Source: Planctomycetota bacterium (GTDB taxonomy: Bacteria > Planctomycetota > Phycisphaerae > WQYP01 > JAJZKY01). Taken from it: DNA of 12,044 bases. Within the stretch, counting starts at the first letter, position 1. The number at the start of each line of letters is the position of its first letter. Location of the stretch: NCBI GenBank assembly GCA_021803885.1, contig JAJZKY010000062.1:1-12044 (forward strand). The letters are read 5' to 3'. The notes beneath the pieces were generated by a model. It worked only from the letters and a program-made list of their open reading frames with translations. It was not told the origin of the DNA and did not search any database. The position numbers and the translations under genes are program-made. Below are positions 1 to 7,047 of this stretch, piece after piece.

Positions 1-130
1 TGGTGCGGGCGCGATTCCTACAGTTAACGCGCGGGCCAAGGCCACGCGGCTAAAACAGGATTTGGCGGTACAGGATTACGAAAAATATGGGGGATAAGAA
101 TTGCCACAGAAAAGGGCCGCACCCCCATAC
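1..130 (+). repeat. Copy 1 of a diverged direct repeat (gene 3' end plus downstream flank)
   Basis: This stretch matches 3283-3410 in the same orientation. Exact shared blocks include CGCGGGCCAAGGCC, GCGGCTAAAA and ATTTGGCGGTACAGG, and a further match (CCGCACCC) lies about 20 bases past the stop codon. Similarity therefore runs through the end of the reading frame into the 3' flank. This copy may continue to the left of the window. It is the intact-frame copy. Confidence 0.75.
2..97 (+). CDS. 3' end of an unidentified gene (5' end outside window)
   Basis: The frame starting at base 2 is open from the window edge to a TAA at 95-97 and gives 31 residues ending in Asp-Tyr-Glu-Lys-Tyr-Gly-Gly. 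The tail is charged and looks helical (Arg-Ala-Lys-Ala, Leu-Lys-Gln-Asp-Leu). I do not recognise the family and too little is visible to assign one. The main reason to believe it is coding is that a second, decayed copy of the same stretch lies at about 3283-3410. Base changes there keep many of the same codons until a one-base deletion shifts the frame. The next gene (ending at 225) converges on this one. Confidence 0.45.
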   Translation, partial: GAGAIPTVNARAKATRLKQDLAVQDYEKYGG

Positions 131-224
131 TTACGCCTCACCTGCAAGCCGATGCGTAAAGCCTTGATTGTCGTGGATCATATTTGGCCGGCGAGATTGC
201 CGGTGTACCGTGGCCGGTTAAGAG

Positions 225-1424
225 TTATGACGCGGGCGTTGTTGCCGCCGCACCCAAAAACGGTGTCAGCGGTGCAATATGCCATTGGGGCCGGGCCCCT
301 TGTTCAATAAGATGTTCGACGGCTATTTTTGCCAGTGTGCGCGAGATGCGATCCCATTTCGTTTTAGGGTTGTTGAGAAATATACGATAATGCTGTAAAG
401 AAGCAAAAAGCGTTCGATCATGCAAAATTCCCCATGGCAATGCCGTACCGGCCTGATGCAAAAGTTTGGCCACATCATAATCCGCGTGGGAATTCACTGG
501 AGCCGACAATAACAATTTTTGAATTTGCGCCGGCACACTGTTGGGCCAGCGCCGGGCAATCTGTCGGCGCACCAGCGGCTCATTTTGTATCACCAGCGCA
601 TAGAGATATATAGGCGTCGCGGCCGCGACATTACCATGAAGAAGTTGGTGATATTGCTTATCAAGATAATCCATCATGATCACGCTTTGGTTGGTCAAGG
701 CTCGGGTGTTCTCGATCTGTCCCAGGAGCACGGGATTTTGTCGCACTGGTAAAGTTTCTTCAATAACCAGCAGGCGCACGGTACGTGCGGCGGCAGCCAC
801 CTGGCCATAATGCAAAAGCGTCATGGTCAATTGCACATCGGCCCGCTCGGCCAGCGCAGCATAGTGTTCACGATCCTGCGGCGGCGTGGCCGCCAGATAG
901 GCCAGCAGCTGGGACATGGTCCATATTGGGGCGAGTTCAACAACATTATGAGGCGAAACCAGCGTCATATACTGCACCAGCGCCCGTTGTGCCACCGGGG
1001 ATCCGGCACGAGATTGAAAAGTCAGTGCAAACGCTTTGATATCCAATAGCCGTGCCAGGCCATGATGCCGCATCTTTTTGGCCTGATCCAGCAGGTTGGT
1101 GGCCAGTGCAATCTTATCCATCTCGCGATGCCATATAGCGTTGAGAATTTGCGGGGCGAATTTTTTTTCATAACGTCGCCAGTCGCGGGCGGAATACAGC
1201 GGCGAAAAGTGCCCGGGCGCTATGGATGGTACACTTTGATTAAGCGTTAAATCCGGCCAAAGATCAGACACCACGATGGCCGGTGGTAACAATGGGTTGT
1301 CCGCCAACGAATCGCCACGGCCAGGTGATGGACTGGCGGCAGCGAACAACGTGCCAGCCCAGCCCACACACACGAAGACCATACTCATTGTGATGCGGCG
1401 TGTAAATACTATCCACTGATTCAA
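225..1424 (-). CDS. Secreted alpha-helical protein of unknown function
   Basis: About 399 residues from a TTG start at 1424. The N-terminus looks like a Sec signal peptide: a short n-region with Arg-Arg, a hydrophobic core (Met-Val-Phe-Val-Cys-Val-Gly-Trp), and a small-residue stretch Phe-Ala-Ala-Ala-Ser near residues 27-31 suited to signal peptidase I. The mature part is rich in Ala, Leu, His and Gln and is strung together as amphipathic helices, in the manner of TPR-like or other helical-repeat proteins. I see no catalytic motif and do not recognise the family. The start is uncertain: ATG at 1388 would lose the Arg-Arg, and GTG at 1448 is also in frame. None has a convincing ribosome binding site. 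The frame stays open to 1718, but the sequence there does not read as protein. It stands alone with no operon partner in view. Confidence 0.6.
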   Translation of the reverse strand: MNQWIVFTRRITMSMVFVCVGWAGTLFAAASPSPGRGDSLADNPLLPPAIVVSDLWPDLTLNQSVPSIAPGHFSPLYSARDWRRYEKKFAPQILNAIWHREMDKIALATNLLDQAKKMRHHGLARLLDIKAFALTFQSRAGSPVAQRALVQYMTLVSPHNVVELAPIWTMSQLLAYLAATPPQDREHYAALAERADVQLTMTLLHYGQVAAAARTVRLLVIEETLPVRQNPVLLGQIENTRALTNQSVIMMDYLDKQYHQLLHGNVAAATPIYLYALVIQNEPLVRRQIARRWPNSVPAQIQKLLLSAPVNSHADYDVAKLLHQAGTALPWGILHDRTLFASLQHYRIFLNNPKTKWDRISRTLAKIAVEHLIEQGARPQWHIAPLTPFLGAAATTPAS

Positions 1425-2123
1425 TTCCGAATCTGTAGCGTGATTCACAATGCCGCAAGATCGTTTATATACCGTCTTTTTCCATACTTTCTTATCAATC
1501 CACGTTATTTGAAGTACTGTCCCATTCTCTCTATGTCCTCCACGGCTCCATGCGGGATTTTGGCTGCGGTCATGTCGCGCCAGGTAACCTGTGGTACGTC
1601 GTACTCCCGTACGGCGGTACCGCAATACTGCAATTTTCATATAAATATCGGCATACCTGTGGCTGAGCCGCCCGCACAATGCGGTAGCGACAACTGATAA
1701 ATGTGGATGAGATTTCATAAAATCCTGATTTTCGTACCAGCCGAACCAATCACATTTATTATGCGATTGCCGATACGGATAGCAAGCCGACTAACGAGAC
1801 CCAAAAGAAGCTGGGTGCGGCTATACATTGTGGCATTTAATAGGGGCCTGTCCCAGAGCATCCATTGGTACTGCCGGGCATACGGCTCCTTGTGCTCAAC
1901 AGTGGGCGACGACGCCCGTGCACCCGGAATCCCTCTCGAATATGTAAACTTGCCGGCGGCGGTGGGACTTTTACCAAAAGTAACCGTTCCTGACATGTCC
2001 ATCAATCTCGCTTGTGATTCGCCACCTTATGAACCGCCTTTGAACCGCGAAAGATGCCGGACTGAAAATACTGATTGATACTGAATCTGCTCAATATCGT
2101 TCCGACGTTGACATGACGGGTCA

Positions 2124-2151
2124 TTCACCACAACGACACGACGACACAACG
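2124..2151 (+). repeat. 28-nt repeat, copy L (+ orientation)
   Basis: The sequence begins TTCACCACAACG and continues through GACGACAC. Its reverse complement recurs at 2441-2468 (23 of 28 identical) and 2566-2593 (24 of 28 identical, with the first 12 bases exact). All five differences from the 2441 copy are transitions. Confidence 0.7.
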
Positions 2152-2440
2152 TTACTAAAAACGCGGGACTCACCACGGTTCCACTGTATATGCCTATTTT
2201 ACCCGTGAACACTGCATTCCGGTGGCCTGATAACATGATGGGGATGCCGGGCCTGCCGCGTGCTGTGACGCAATATGTTGATCATGGATATTGGAGGGGA
2301 TTCACGACCGAGGCCCCCGGATCGCAGAGATATTGGATCGTAGTTATTACACACGGAGGTAGTGGAGGTAAACAGAGGTTTGGTGCAGTGTTTATCCGTC
2401 CTCCGATTACCTCTGCTACATCCTTGTGAATATATTGCAT

Positions 2441-2468
2441 CGTCGTGCCGTCATGTCATTGTGATGAA
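2441..2468 (-). repeat. 28-nt repeat, copy M (inverted)
   Basis: Read on the - strand this begins TTCATCACAATGACATGACG and matches copy L at 23 of 28 positions. If the region is transcribed from the - strand, each of the five mismatches becomes a G-U pair, so copies L and M could form a continuous 28-bp helix. An 11-base piece of it, TGACATGACGG, also occurs directly at 2109-2119 just left of copy L. Confidence 0.65.
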
Positions 2469-2497
2469 AATATTTCGTTTTTATTCATTATTCAATA

Positions 2498-2518
2498 CTG
2501 GCGGGATAAACCCGCCGG
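2498..2518. other. GC-rich hairpin (possible terminator or RNA element)
   Basis: Perfect 6-bp stem GGCGGG/CCCGCC with a 5-base ATAAA loop (2500-2516), extended by one G-T and one C-G pair to 2498-2518. A T-rich run occurs only at about 2554-2562 on the + strand, too far for a classical intrinsic terminator. It lies between repeat copies M and R, so it may be part of the same structured element. Confidence 0.4.
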
Positions 2519-2565
2519 CTCGCTTCTCATGCCTAATTCCCAACTCCTAACTATTCTTTTTTACT

Positions 2566-2593
2566 CGTCGTGTCGTCGGTGCGTTGTGGTGAA
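2566..2593 (-). repeat. 28-nt repeat, copy R (inverted)
   Basis: Read on the - strand it begins TTCACCACAACG, identical to the first 12 bases of copy L, and again matches GACGACAC; 24 of 28 positions agree with L. L and R together bound a 470-bp segment like terminal inverted repeats. I find no target-site duplication at the outer edges. Confidence 0.7.
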
Positions 2594-2778
2594 ATTATTG
2601 ATCGTTGATGGTGTTCATTATGCCATTTATCTGTCCGTGAACGGTTACTACCAAAATTTATGACCACACCCCTTATGGATGGTACTGCCTGACGCCTTTT
2701 CAGCGAGTCGACGTTGGGGCATACTATGGAATACGTAATGTTTAATGACCATGGGCGTTGTTGATTGGCGAATTTCTG

Positions 2779-3138
2779 ATGACAATATGGTATAGGCAAT
2801 ATTTATACAGTGCGGTGGTAATGGCGGGCCTTTGCGCTTTACTCTCCGGCTGTACACATGTTGCCGGAATAGCAACTTGGCAGGGGACCAGTTTTCCCGC
2901 AGTCGGAGCAGTATTAACAGTCGGCCCACCGGACAGCACCTTTACCCGGCACTACTATCCGGTGAATAAGAATGGCCATTTCAGTTTTTGGATATCAGCG
3001 TTAGACACGGATAATCTTTGGGTCTGGTCCGGACAGGGCAGCGCTTCTGTCAATGCGATACAATTGGACCCCAGTCATATCAGTGATCACATGGCTATTG
3101 CTGTCCCACGCAGGCTCTTGTCGTCACCATCGCCATAA
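2779..3138 (+). CDS. Small predicted lipoprotein, unknown function
   Basis: 119 residues from ATG 2779. The N-terminus has one Arg, a hydrophobic segment, and a clear lipobox Leu-Leu-Ser-Gly-Cys with the lipidated Cys at residue 25. It should therefore be exported and anchored to a membrane by signal peptidase II processing. The mature part, about 95 residues, alternates hydrophobic and polar residues with many Gly, Thr, Trp and aromatic positions, consistent with a small beta-sandwich such as a carboxypeptidase-regulatory-like fold; this is only a resemblance. The ORF can be extended to a TTG at 2758, but ATG 2779 gives the better signal peptide and has a weak GGCGA upstream. It stands alone, with a gene-poor region before it and a repeat remnant after it. 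Confidence 0.65.
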   Translation: MTIWYRQYLYSAVVMAGLCALLSGCTHVAGIATWQGTSFPAVGAVLTVGPPDSTFTRHYYPVNKNGHFSFWISALDTDNLWVWSGQGSASVNAIQLDPSHISDHMAIAVPRRLLSSPSP

Positions 3139-3282
3139 CTACACGGCAGAGTCTGTTCAAGTCGGCCGGAAAAGAGGCAATGGTGAACATCGCAGACTAT
3201 AGCCGCCACCGCTCAAACGCGGGAGCTTCGTGTGACATTTCTACTTCTTTACAACACTATCGATGGGTGCGGTCATATTTTG

Positions 3283-3410
3283 TGGCGGGGACAAAATTTA
3301 CAGTGTTAACCCGCGGGCCAAGGCCGCGCGGCTAAAATGGATTTGGCGGTACAGGGCCACGAAAATGATGGAGGAATAAAGAACTACCAAAAAAATATAG
3401 CCGCACCCTT
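3283..3410 (+). pseudogene. Copy 2 of the diverged repeat: frameshifted gene-end remnant
   Basis: This is the counterpart of the gene end at 2-97 and its 3' flank. The frame reading Val-Asn-Pro-Arg-Ala-Lys-Ala-Ala-Arg-Leu-Lys follows the copy at the left edge, then a missing base (AAAATGG here against AAAACAGG there, around 3334-3341) shifts it. After the shift, Asp-Leu-Ala-Val-Gln resumes in another frame, and the terminal TAA is also displaced. No longer upstream coding part is visible between 3139 and 3283, so only the 3' end of a gene seems to have been copied or retained. Confidence 0.5.
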
Positions 3411-3611
3411 GTCGATTACGGTTGATATTCACGGCCATTGCGCTTTACACTATACATGGATTTTGGATCGCAGGTGGTGGAATTGCAAATACTCCGATCA
3501 TCTGTGGATATAAGCGTCGGTTTATCGTGATGGCGTAAGCGGTAATCTGTTGCTGACCGTGCCAAGAAAATCGTAGTACGGTTGTATTTTTGTGGAAAAG
3601 GACTTCGTATT
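3411..3611. other. Leader/promoter region of the five-gene operon
   Basis: No gene is visible here. The stretch must carry the promoter for the + strand operon beginning at 3612 unless transcription enters from further left. I could not pick out a convincing -35/-10 pair. The only clear signal is an AAAAGGA ribosome binding site at about 3596-3602. Confidence 0.35.
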
Positions 3612-4304
3612 GTGAAAACTGTTATGTTGCCATCCCCCGATTCTCTGCAGGTATGGTTTGATTTCGACGGAACCATTTCCCGTCAGGATGTGCTGGATGA
3701 ATTGGTGAACAGGTTTTCACGCAATGAATCATGGAAACTCATTGAGGAACGATGGAAGGCCGGGCTGATCGGCTCCGAACAATGCCTGCGGCAGGAATTT
3801 TCGCTTTTGAATATTTCAGACCGGGAACTGGATTTATTCCTTGATCAAATTGACATTGATCCCGGCTTTATTCCTCTGGTTGAACTCCTGCGGCAATATC
3901 AGGTCCCTTTTGCTATTCTCAGTGATGGCATTGAAAAATTTATCCGCCGGATTCTGCAACGCCATAATCTTCAGGACATGGAAATTCGTGCCAATCGTAT
4001 GATGCGACGTAAAGGGCAACTTCAGCTGATATGTCCACACCGCCAGAAGCACTGTATATCAGGAGCCGCACATTGCAAATGCGCCAGCGCCAACGCCTTA
4101 CGAGTCGCGCTGCGAAAGACCGTGTATATCGGTGATGGCCGCAGTGATCTTTGCCCCGCCCGCCAGGCGGACATCGTCTTTGCCAAGGGAGTTCTGGCAC
4201 AGGAACTGACCATTCAGCAGCGTCCTTTTATTGCGTACACCGGTCTGCATGAAATTGCGGCCGCCATGAACCGGGCCTGGACCGTGCGGGTGGCGGCGGT
4301 ATGA
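3612..4304 (+). CDS. MtnX-like HAD-family phosphatase
   Basis: A 230-residue cytoplasmic phosphatase of HAD subfamily IB, closest in style to the MtnX-like group (COG4359). Asp17 (nucleophile) and Asp19 (acid/base) sit in Phe-Asp-Phe-Asp-Gly-Thr. Ser104 is motif II in Leu-Ser-Asp-Gly, Lys156 is a candidate motif III lysine, and Gly-Asp-Gly-Arg-Ser-Asp with Asp175/Asp179 is motif IV, followed by the family's Cys-Pro-Ala and Phe-Ala-Lys-Gly. Residues 141-157 carry four Cys and several His (Cys141, 148, 155, 157), a possible metal site. The GTG start at 3612 is preferred because AAGGA lies 9 bases upstream; TTG 3582 and ATG 3624 are alternatives. It is the first gene of the operon, 31 bases before the M20 gene. 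The family acts on small phosphoesters; no other methionine-salvage gene is present, so a true MtnX role is unproven. Confidence 0.85.
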   Translation: MKTVMLPSPDSLQVWFDFDGTISRQDVLDELVNRFSRNESWKLIEERWKAGLIGSEQCLRQEFSLLNISDRELDLFLDQIDIDPGFIPLVELLRQYQVPFAILSDGIEKFIRRILQRHNLQDMEIRANRMMRRKGQLQLICPHRQKHCISGAAHCKCASANALRVALRKTVYIGDGRSDLCPARQADIVFAKGVLAQELTIQQRPFIAYTGLHEIAAAMNRAWTVRVAAV

Positions 4305-4335
4305 TGATAGTAATGACTATGAGAATGTGTGCCGC

Positions 4336-5661
4336 ATGTCCGCAATAACACCATCTGGAATTGATGGAGCCGATATTGCGCCGGACAAGTCTATCCTCCA
4401 TAGGCTGAAAAATTGGTTAGCGCAAAACCAGACCTCTACAAACGATCTGCTGGCGGCGATGTTGCGTATTGAATCCATCAGTGGCCGGGAAGGTCCGCTA
4501 GTGGATTTTCTTGCCGCCTGGGCGCTCCAGCACGGACTGCTTGTGGACCGCTTTGAATTATCCGAAAACGACTTACGCGGTTATCCGCAAACTGCGTTAC
4601 CGCATATACCGCTGACCGGGCGACCGACTTTGGTCATCCGGTTTCCGGGGCACAGTACGGGACCGAGTCTCATGTTCAATGCCCACAGCGATGTCATTTC
4701 TCCCGGTGATCCAGCGCAGTGGAAGTTCGGTCCTTGGTCCGGGCACATGGCCGACGGCTGCATGTATGGACGTGGTGCGTGTGATGTTAAAGGTCCGCTG
4801 GCCAGTGCTTTGGCGGCTCTGCTGGCTTTGCGGCAGGTCTATCCAGCCGGTCTGCCGGGGGATGTACTGGTGGAAATAATTCCCGGAGAAGAAGATTGTG
4901 TGGGGTTAGGTACGCTGACCAGCCATGTGCGCGGTTATCATCCGGATGGATTAATTGTACTGGAACCGACCGAGGGGTTACCGCGACCGGCATCACGCGG
5001 CGGCATGCGTTTTACAATCCGAGTCCGCGGACGGGCGGTGCATGGCACCGTTAAATGGATGGGGCAGGACGCAATACACGCGTTAAAAATGATTTTAGAT
5101 TATCTGGCGCAAATGGAAATCCAATTTAATGCCTTGAATCCCAATGTGCTGTTTTCCAGCTATCCCATTCAACGCCCCATTACCGTCGATCAGATACAGG
5201 GGGCCAATTGGCAGGGGGCTATATGTGATCTGGCCACATGCCGGGGATACCTGGAATTGTTGCCAGCCGATGATCCGGCGGTTTGGAAAAAACGCTTTTA
5301 TGACCAGCTTATGGAGTTGCATCAACACGGCTCCGGGCGCGGTTGCCAGCTGGAAATTGAGTTTGCGGAAGAATATGGGGGGCATGAAATTTCCACAACG
5401 CACAAGCTGGCACTGGCAGCGCGTCATGCGATACAATCCGCAGGGCTGGTCACGGATTGGCCCCCCTGGGCGGGGTTTAACGCCGGCTGTGAAGCGGGCT
5501 TGCGCTGGGGGCTGGAGCAAACACCGACGCTGGTATGGGGGCCTGGCAGTTTGTTGCAGGCGCATGGGCTGGATGAATTTGTGCCGCTGCAGGCGGTACA
5601 TGAAGCAGCGTTGGCTTTTGCGCTCTGTGCAATACATTGGACCACATTAAGGGTAAAATAA
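4336..5661 (+). CDS. M20-family metallohydrolase (ArgE/DapE-type deacylase or peptidase)
   Basis: A 441-residue di-zinc amidohydrolase. Numbering from ATG 4336: His117 and Asp119 in Asn-Ala-His-Ser-Asp-Val (metal ligand and catalytic base support), Asp150 in Gly-Ala-Cys-Asp-Val-Lys-Gly (bridging ligand), Glu185-Glu186 in Gly-Glu-Glu-Asp (general base and ligand), Glu210 in Leu-Glu-Pro-Thr-Glu-Gly, and His410 in Gln-Ala-His-Gly-Leu-Asp-Glu. A central lid/dimerisation domain (about 220-330) includes the usual Val-His-Gly segment. The family removes N-acyl groups or cleaves amide bonds in amino-acid derivatives (N-acetylornithine, N-succinyl-diaminopimelate, dipeptides). Substrate cannot be read from the sequence. 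GTG 4327 is an alternative start; no strong ribosome binding site decides. The stop is five bases before the next ATG, implying translational coupling. No arginine or lysine pathway genes adjoin. Confidence 0.88.
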   Translation: MSAITPSGIDGADIAPDKSILHRLKNWLAQNQTSTNDLLAAMLRIESISGREGPLVDFLAAWALQHGLLVDRFELSENDLRGYPQTALPHIPLTGRPTLVIRFPGHSTGPSLMFNAHSDVISPGDPAQWKFGPWSGHMADGCMYGRGACDVKGPLASALAALLALRQVYPAGLPGDVLVEIIPGEEDCVGLGTLTSHVRGYHPDGLIVLEPTEGLPRPASRGGMRFTIRVRGRAVHGTVKWMGQDAIHALKMILDYLAQMEIQFNALNPNVLFSSYPIQRPITVDQIQGANWQGAICDLATCRGYLELLPADDPAVWKKRFYDQLMELHQHGSGRGCQLEIEFAEEYGGHEISTTHKLALAARHAIQSAGLVTDWPPWAGFNAGCEAGLRWGLEQTPTLVWGPGSLLQAHGLDEFVPLQAVHEAALAFALCAIHWTTLRVK

Positions 5662-5666
5662 ATACA

Positions 5667-7028
5667 ATGAATACAACTTTGTCATCCCAACTTGGACTTT
5701 CCGATATTCACGCCACCAGCCAATCCCAGCAATGGTTCACCCGCGCTAAACAGGTGTTGGCGGGCGGTATCAGCAGTTCCGCCCGCTCCAGTACTACCGG
5801 CCCTCTGCCGTATCCGCTGTATATCGCACGTGGTGCCGCTTCACATGTGTGGGATGTTGATGGCCATGAATTTGTGGATTATCTGCTTAGTTATGGGGCC
5901 GCCCTGCTGGGCCATGCTGATTCAGGACTGGTTACCGCTGCCCAACAGCAATTAACCCGCGGCACCATGTTCGGAACCTGTAATACCGTGGAAGTGGAAT
6001 TGGCCGAACAGATTTGCGCCATGGTGCCGGGGGCAGAATTGGTGCGGTACGGCAATTCCGGCTCGGAAGTCATCAGTGGCGCGATTCGCGCGGCACGTGG
6101 TTTTACCGGGCGCCAGCGCATTCTGAAATTTGAAGGTCATTATCACGGCTGGGTAGATTTACTGGCAATCAGCAACCGTCCCACGGCGGAGGAAGCAGGC
6201 CCTCTGGAACATCCGCACAGCAGTCCACACTCCCGCGGTATACCACCGAGCATTACGCAGGAAGTTCTTATCGCTCCCTGGAATCATAAGAAAATTATTA
6301 CGGATTTACTCGATACACACGGTAAAGAATTGGCGGCCATTATTCTGGAACCCATTGTCGCCAATAATGCCTGTATCATGCCGGAGGAAGGCCTGCTGCC
6401 ATGGCTGCGTGAACAATGTGACCGGCGCGGTATACTGTTAGTTTTCGATGAAATTGTAACCGGATTCCGGCTGGCCCGCGGTGGAGCGGCTGAGTATTTC
6501 GGCGTAGTACCGGATATTACGATCTTCAGTAAAGCCATCGGCGGCGGATTCCCCATCAGCGCCTTTGCAGGCCGGCGGGCGGTGCTGGAACCGGTGGGAG
6601 CCAATGTGGTCAAACATGGTGGTACGTACAATGGCAATCCATTGTGCGCTTCTGCGGCATTGTATACACTACGTAAGGTCAATGAGCCTGGGACATTGGA
6701 GGAAATCCATGCTCATGGTCGCGTCTGTATGGAAGCCATTCGCCGCGCGGCCCGAGATGCGGGAATTCCCTGTGTGGTGCAGGGTGTGGGTAGTATGTTT
6801 CAGGTTATTTTCAATCAGGACGGCCAACCGCTGCGGCACTACCGGGATTTGTGGAATGTCAATACCCGGCGTTATGCCGCGTTCCGTCAGGCACTGCTTA
6901 TGGCGGGCGTGCATGTAAACAGTTCCGGATCCGCCTGTTGGTTTGTCAGTTCGGCGCATACTGCGGATGACATGGAATATACCAGACTCGCTATCACGGA
7001 GGCTATCAACGCTGTGCGTCAGGCGTAA
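5667..7028 (+). CDS. PLP-dependent class III aminotransferase/aminomutase, glutamate-1-semialdehyde aminomutase-like
   Basis: A 453-residue fold-type I PLP enzyme. Visible landmarks: Arg-Tyr-Gly-Asn-Ser-Gly-Ser-Glu (127-134, phosphate binding), Phe-Glu-Gly-His-Tyr-His-Gly-Trp (155-162, ring stacking), Phe-Asp-Glu-Ile-Val-Thr-Gly-Phe-Arg (260-268, Asp261 to the pyridine nitrogen), Ser-Lys-Ala-Ile-Gly-Gly-Gly (288-294, Lys289 Schiff base) and Gly-Gly-Thr-Tyr-Asn-Gly-Asn-Pro (318-325). It resembles HemL, which moves an amino group within glutamate-1-semialdehyde. The segment after the stacking motif is different: it is longer, rich in His and Pro, with Ser-Arg-Gly-Ile-Pro where HemL usually has Ser-Pro-Gly-Val-Pro. 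No other tetrapyrrole gene is near. I therefore infer a paralog acting on another amino compound, either as mutase or transaminase. An AAGGG lies 13 bases before ATG 5667, near the end of the previous gene. Confidence 0.87.
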   Translation: MNTTLSSQLGLSDIHATSQSQQWFTRAKQVLAGGISSSARSSTTGPLPYPLYIARGAASHVWDVDGHEFVDYLLSYGAALLGHADSGLVTAAQQQLTRGTMFGTCNTVEVELAEQICAMVPGAELVRYGNSGSEVISGAIRAARGFTGRQRILKFEGHYHGWVDLLAISNRPTAEEAGPLEHPHSSPHSRGIPPSITQEVLIAPWNHKKIITDLLDTHGKELAAIILEPIVANNACIMPEEGLLPWLREQCDRRGILLVFDEIVTGFRLARGGAAEYFGVVPDITIFSKAIGGGFPISAFAGRRAVLEPVGANVVKHGGTYNGNPLCASAALYTLRKVNEPGTLEEIHAHGRVCMEAIRRAARDAGIPCVVQGVGSMFQVIFNQDGQPLRHYRDLWNVNTRRYAAFRQALLMAGVHVNSSGSACWFVSSAHTADDMEYTRLAITEAINAVRQA

Positions 7029-7047
7029 AACTTTGTGGTGGTAAATC

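Larger units (their letters stand above)
1425..2778. other. 1.35-kb gene-poor region
   Basis: No reading frame here has plausible protein character; the longest ones (1701-2078 on +, 1715-2005 on -) have erratic composition and no ribosome binding site or family resemblance. The region should hold the promoter of the secreted-protein gene that starts near 1424. What is visible is structure: three related 28-nt repeats (2124-2151, 2441-2468, 2566-2593), a GC-rich hairpin at 2498-2518, and a small hairpin at 1904-1917 (GGGCG/CGCCC with a 4-base loop). I see no tRNA or rRNA. Confidence 0.55.

Noticed and set aside
186..203. CCGGC/GCCGG hairpin as a terminator for the genes converging at 97-225
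   Set aside because: The 5-bp stem has no following T-run on either strand and is no better than chance in GC-rich DNA.
1460..1520. TATATA with an upstream TTGATA on the - strand as promoter of the secreted-protein gene
   Set aside because: The spacing between the boxes is about 21 bases, longer than the usual 16-18, so I do not claim it.
1425..1718. Open upstream extension of the secreted-protein frame on the - strand
   Set aside because: The added residues are rich in Arg and His with no conserved look, and the extension would bury the signal peptide about 100 residues inside the protein.
1701..2078. 125-residue + strand frame and its 96-residue antisense partner (1715-2005)
   Set aside because: Odd composition, no ribosome binding site, no family resemblance. 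A faint Gly-Thr-Val-Thr-Phe motif in the antisense frame recalls repeat domains of planctomycete proteins but is too short to trust.
2124..2593. Three 28-nt repeats as a CRISPR array
   Set aside because: The copies are in opposite orientations, spaced by about 289 and 97 bases, and differ at several positions. No cas gene is present.
5095..5637. 180-residue antisense frame inside the M20 gene
   Set aside because: It overlaps a gene with a complete set of catalytic motifs and has no signals of its own; it is a by-product of codon bias.
5667..7028. Calling this gene hemL outright
   Set aside because: The fold matches, but the loop sequence differs and no haem gene is adjacent, so the specific symbol is not supported.
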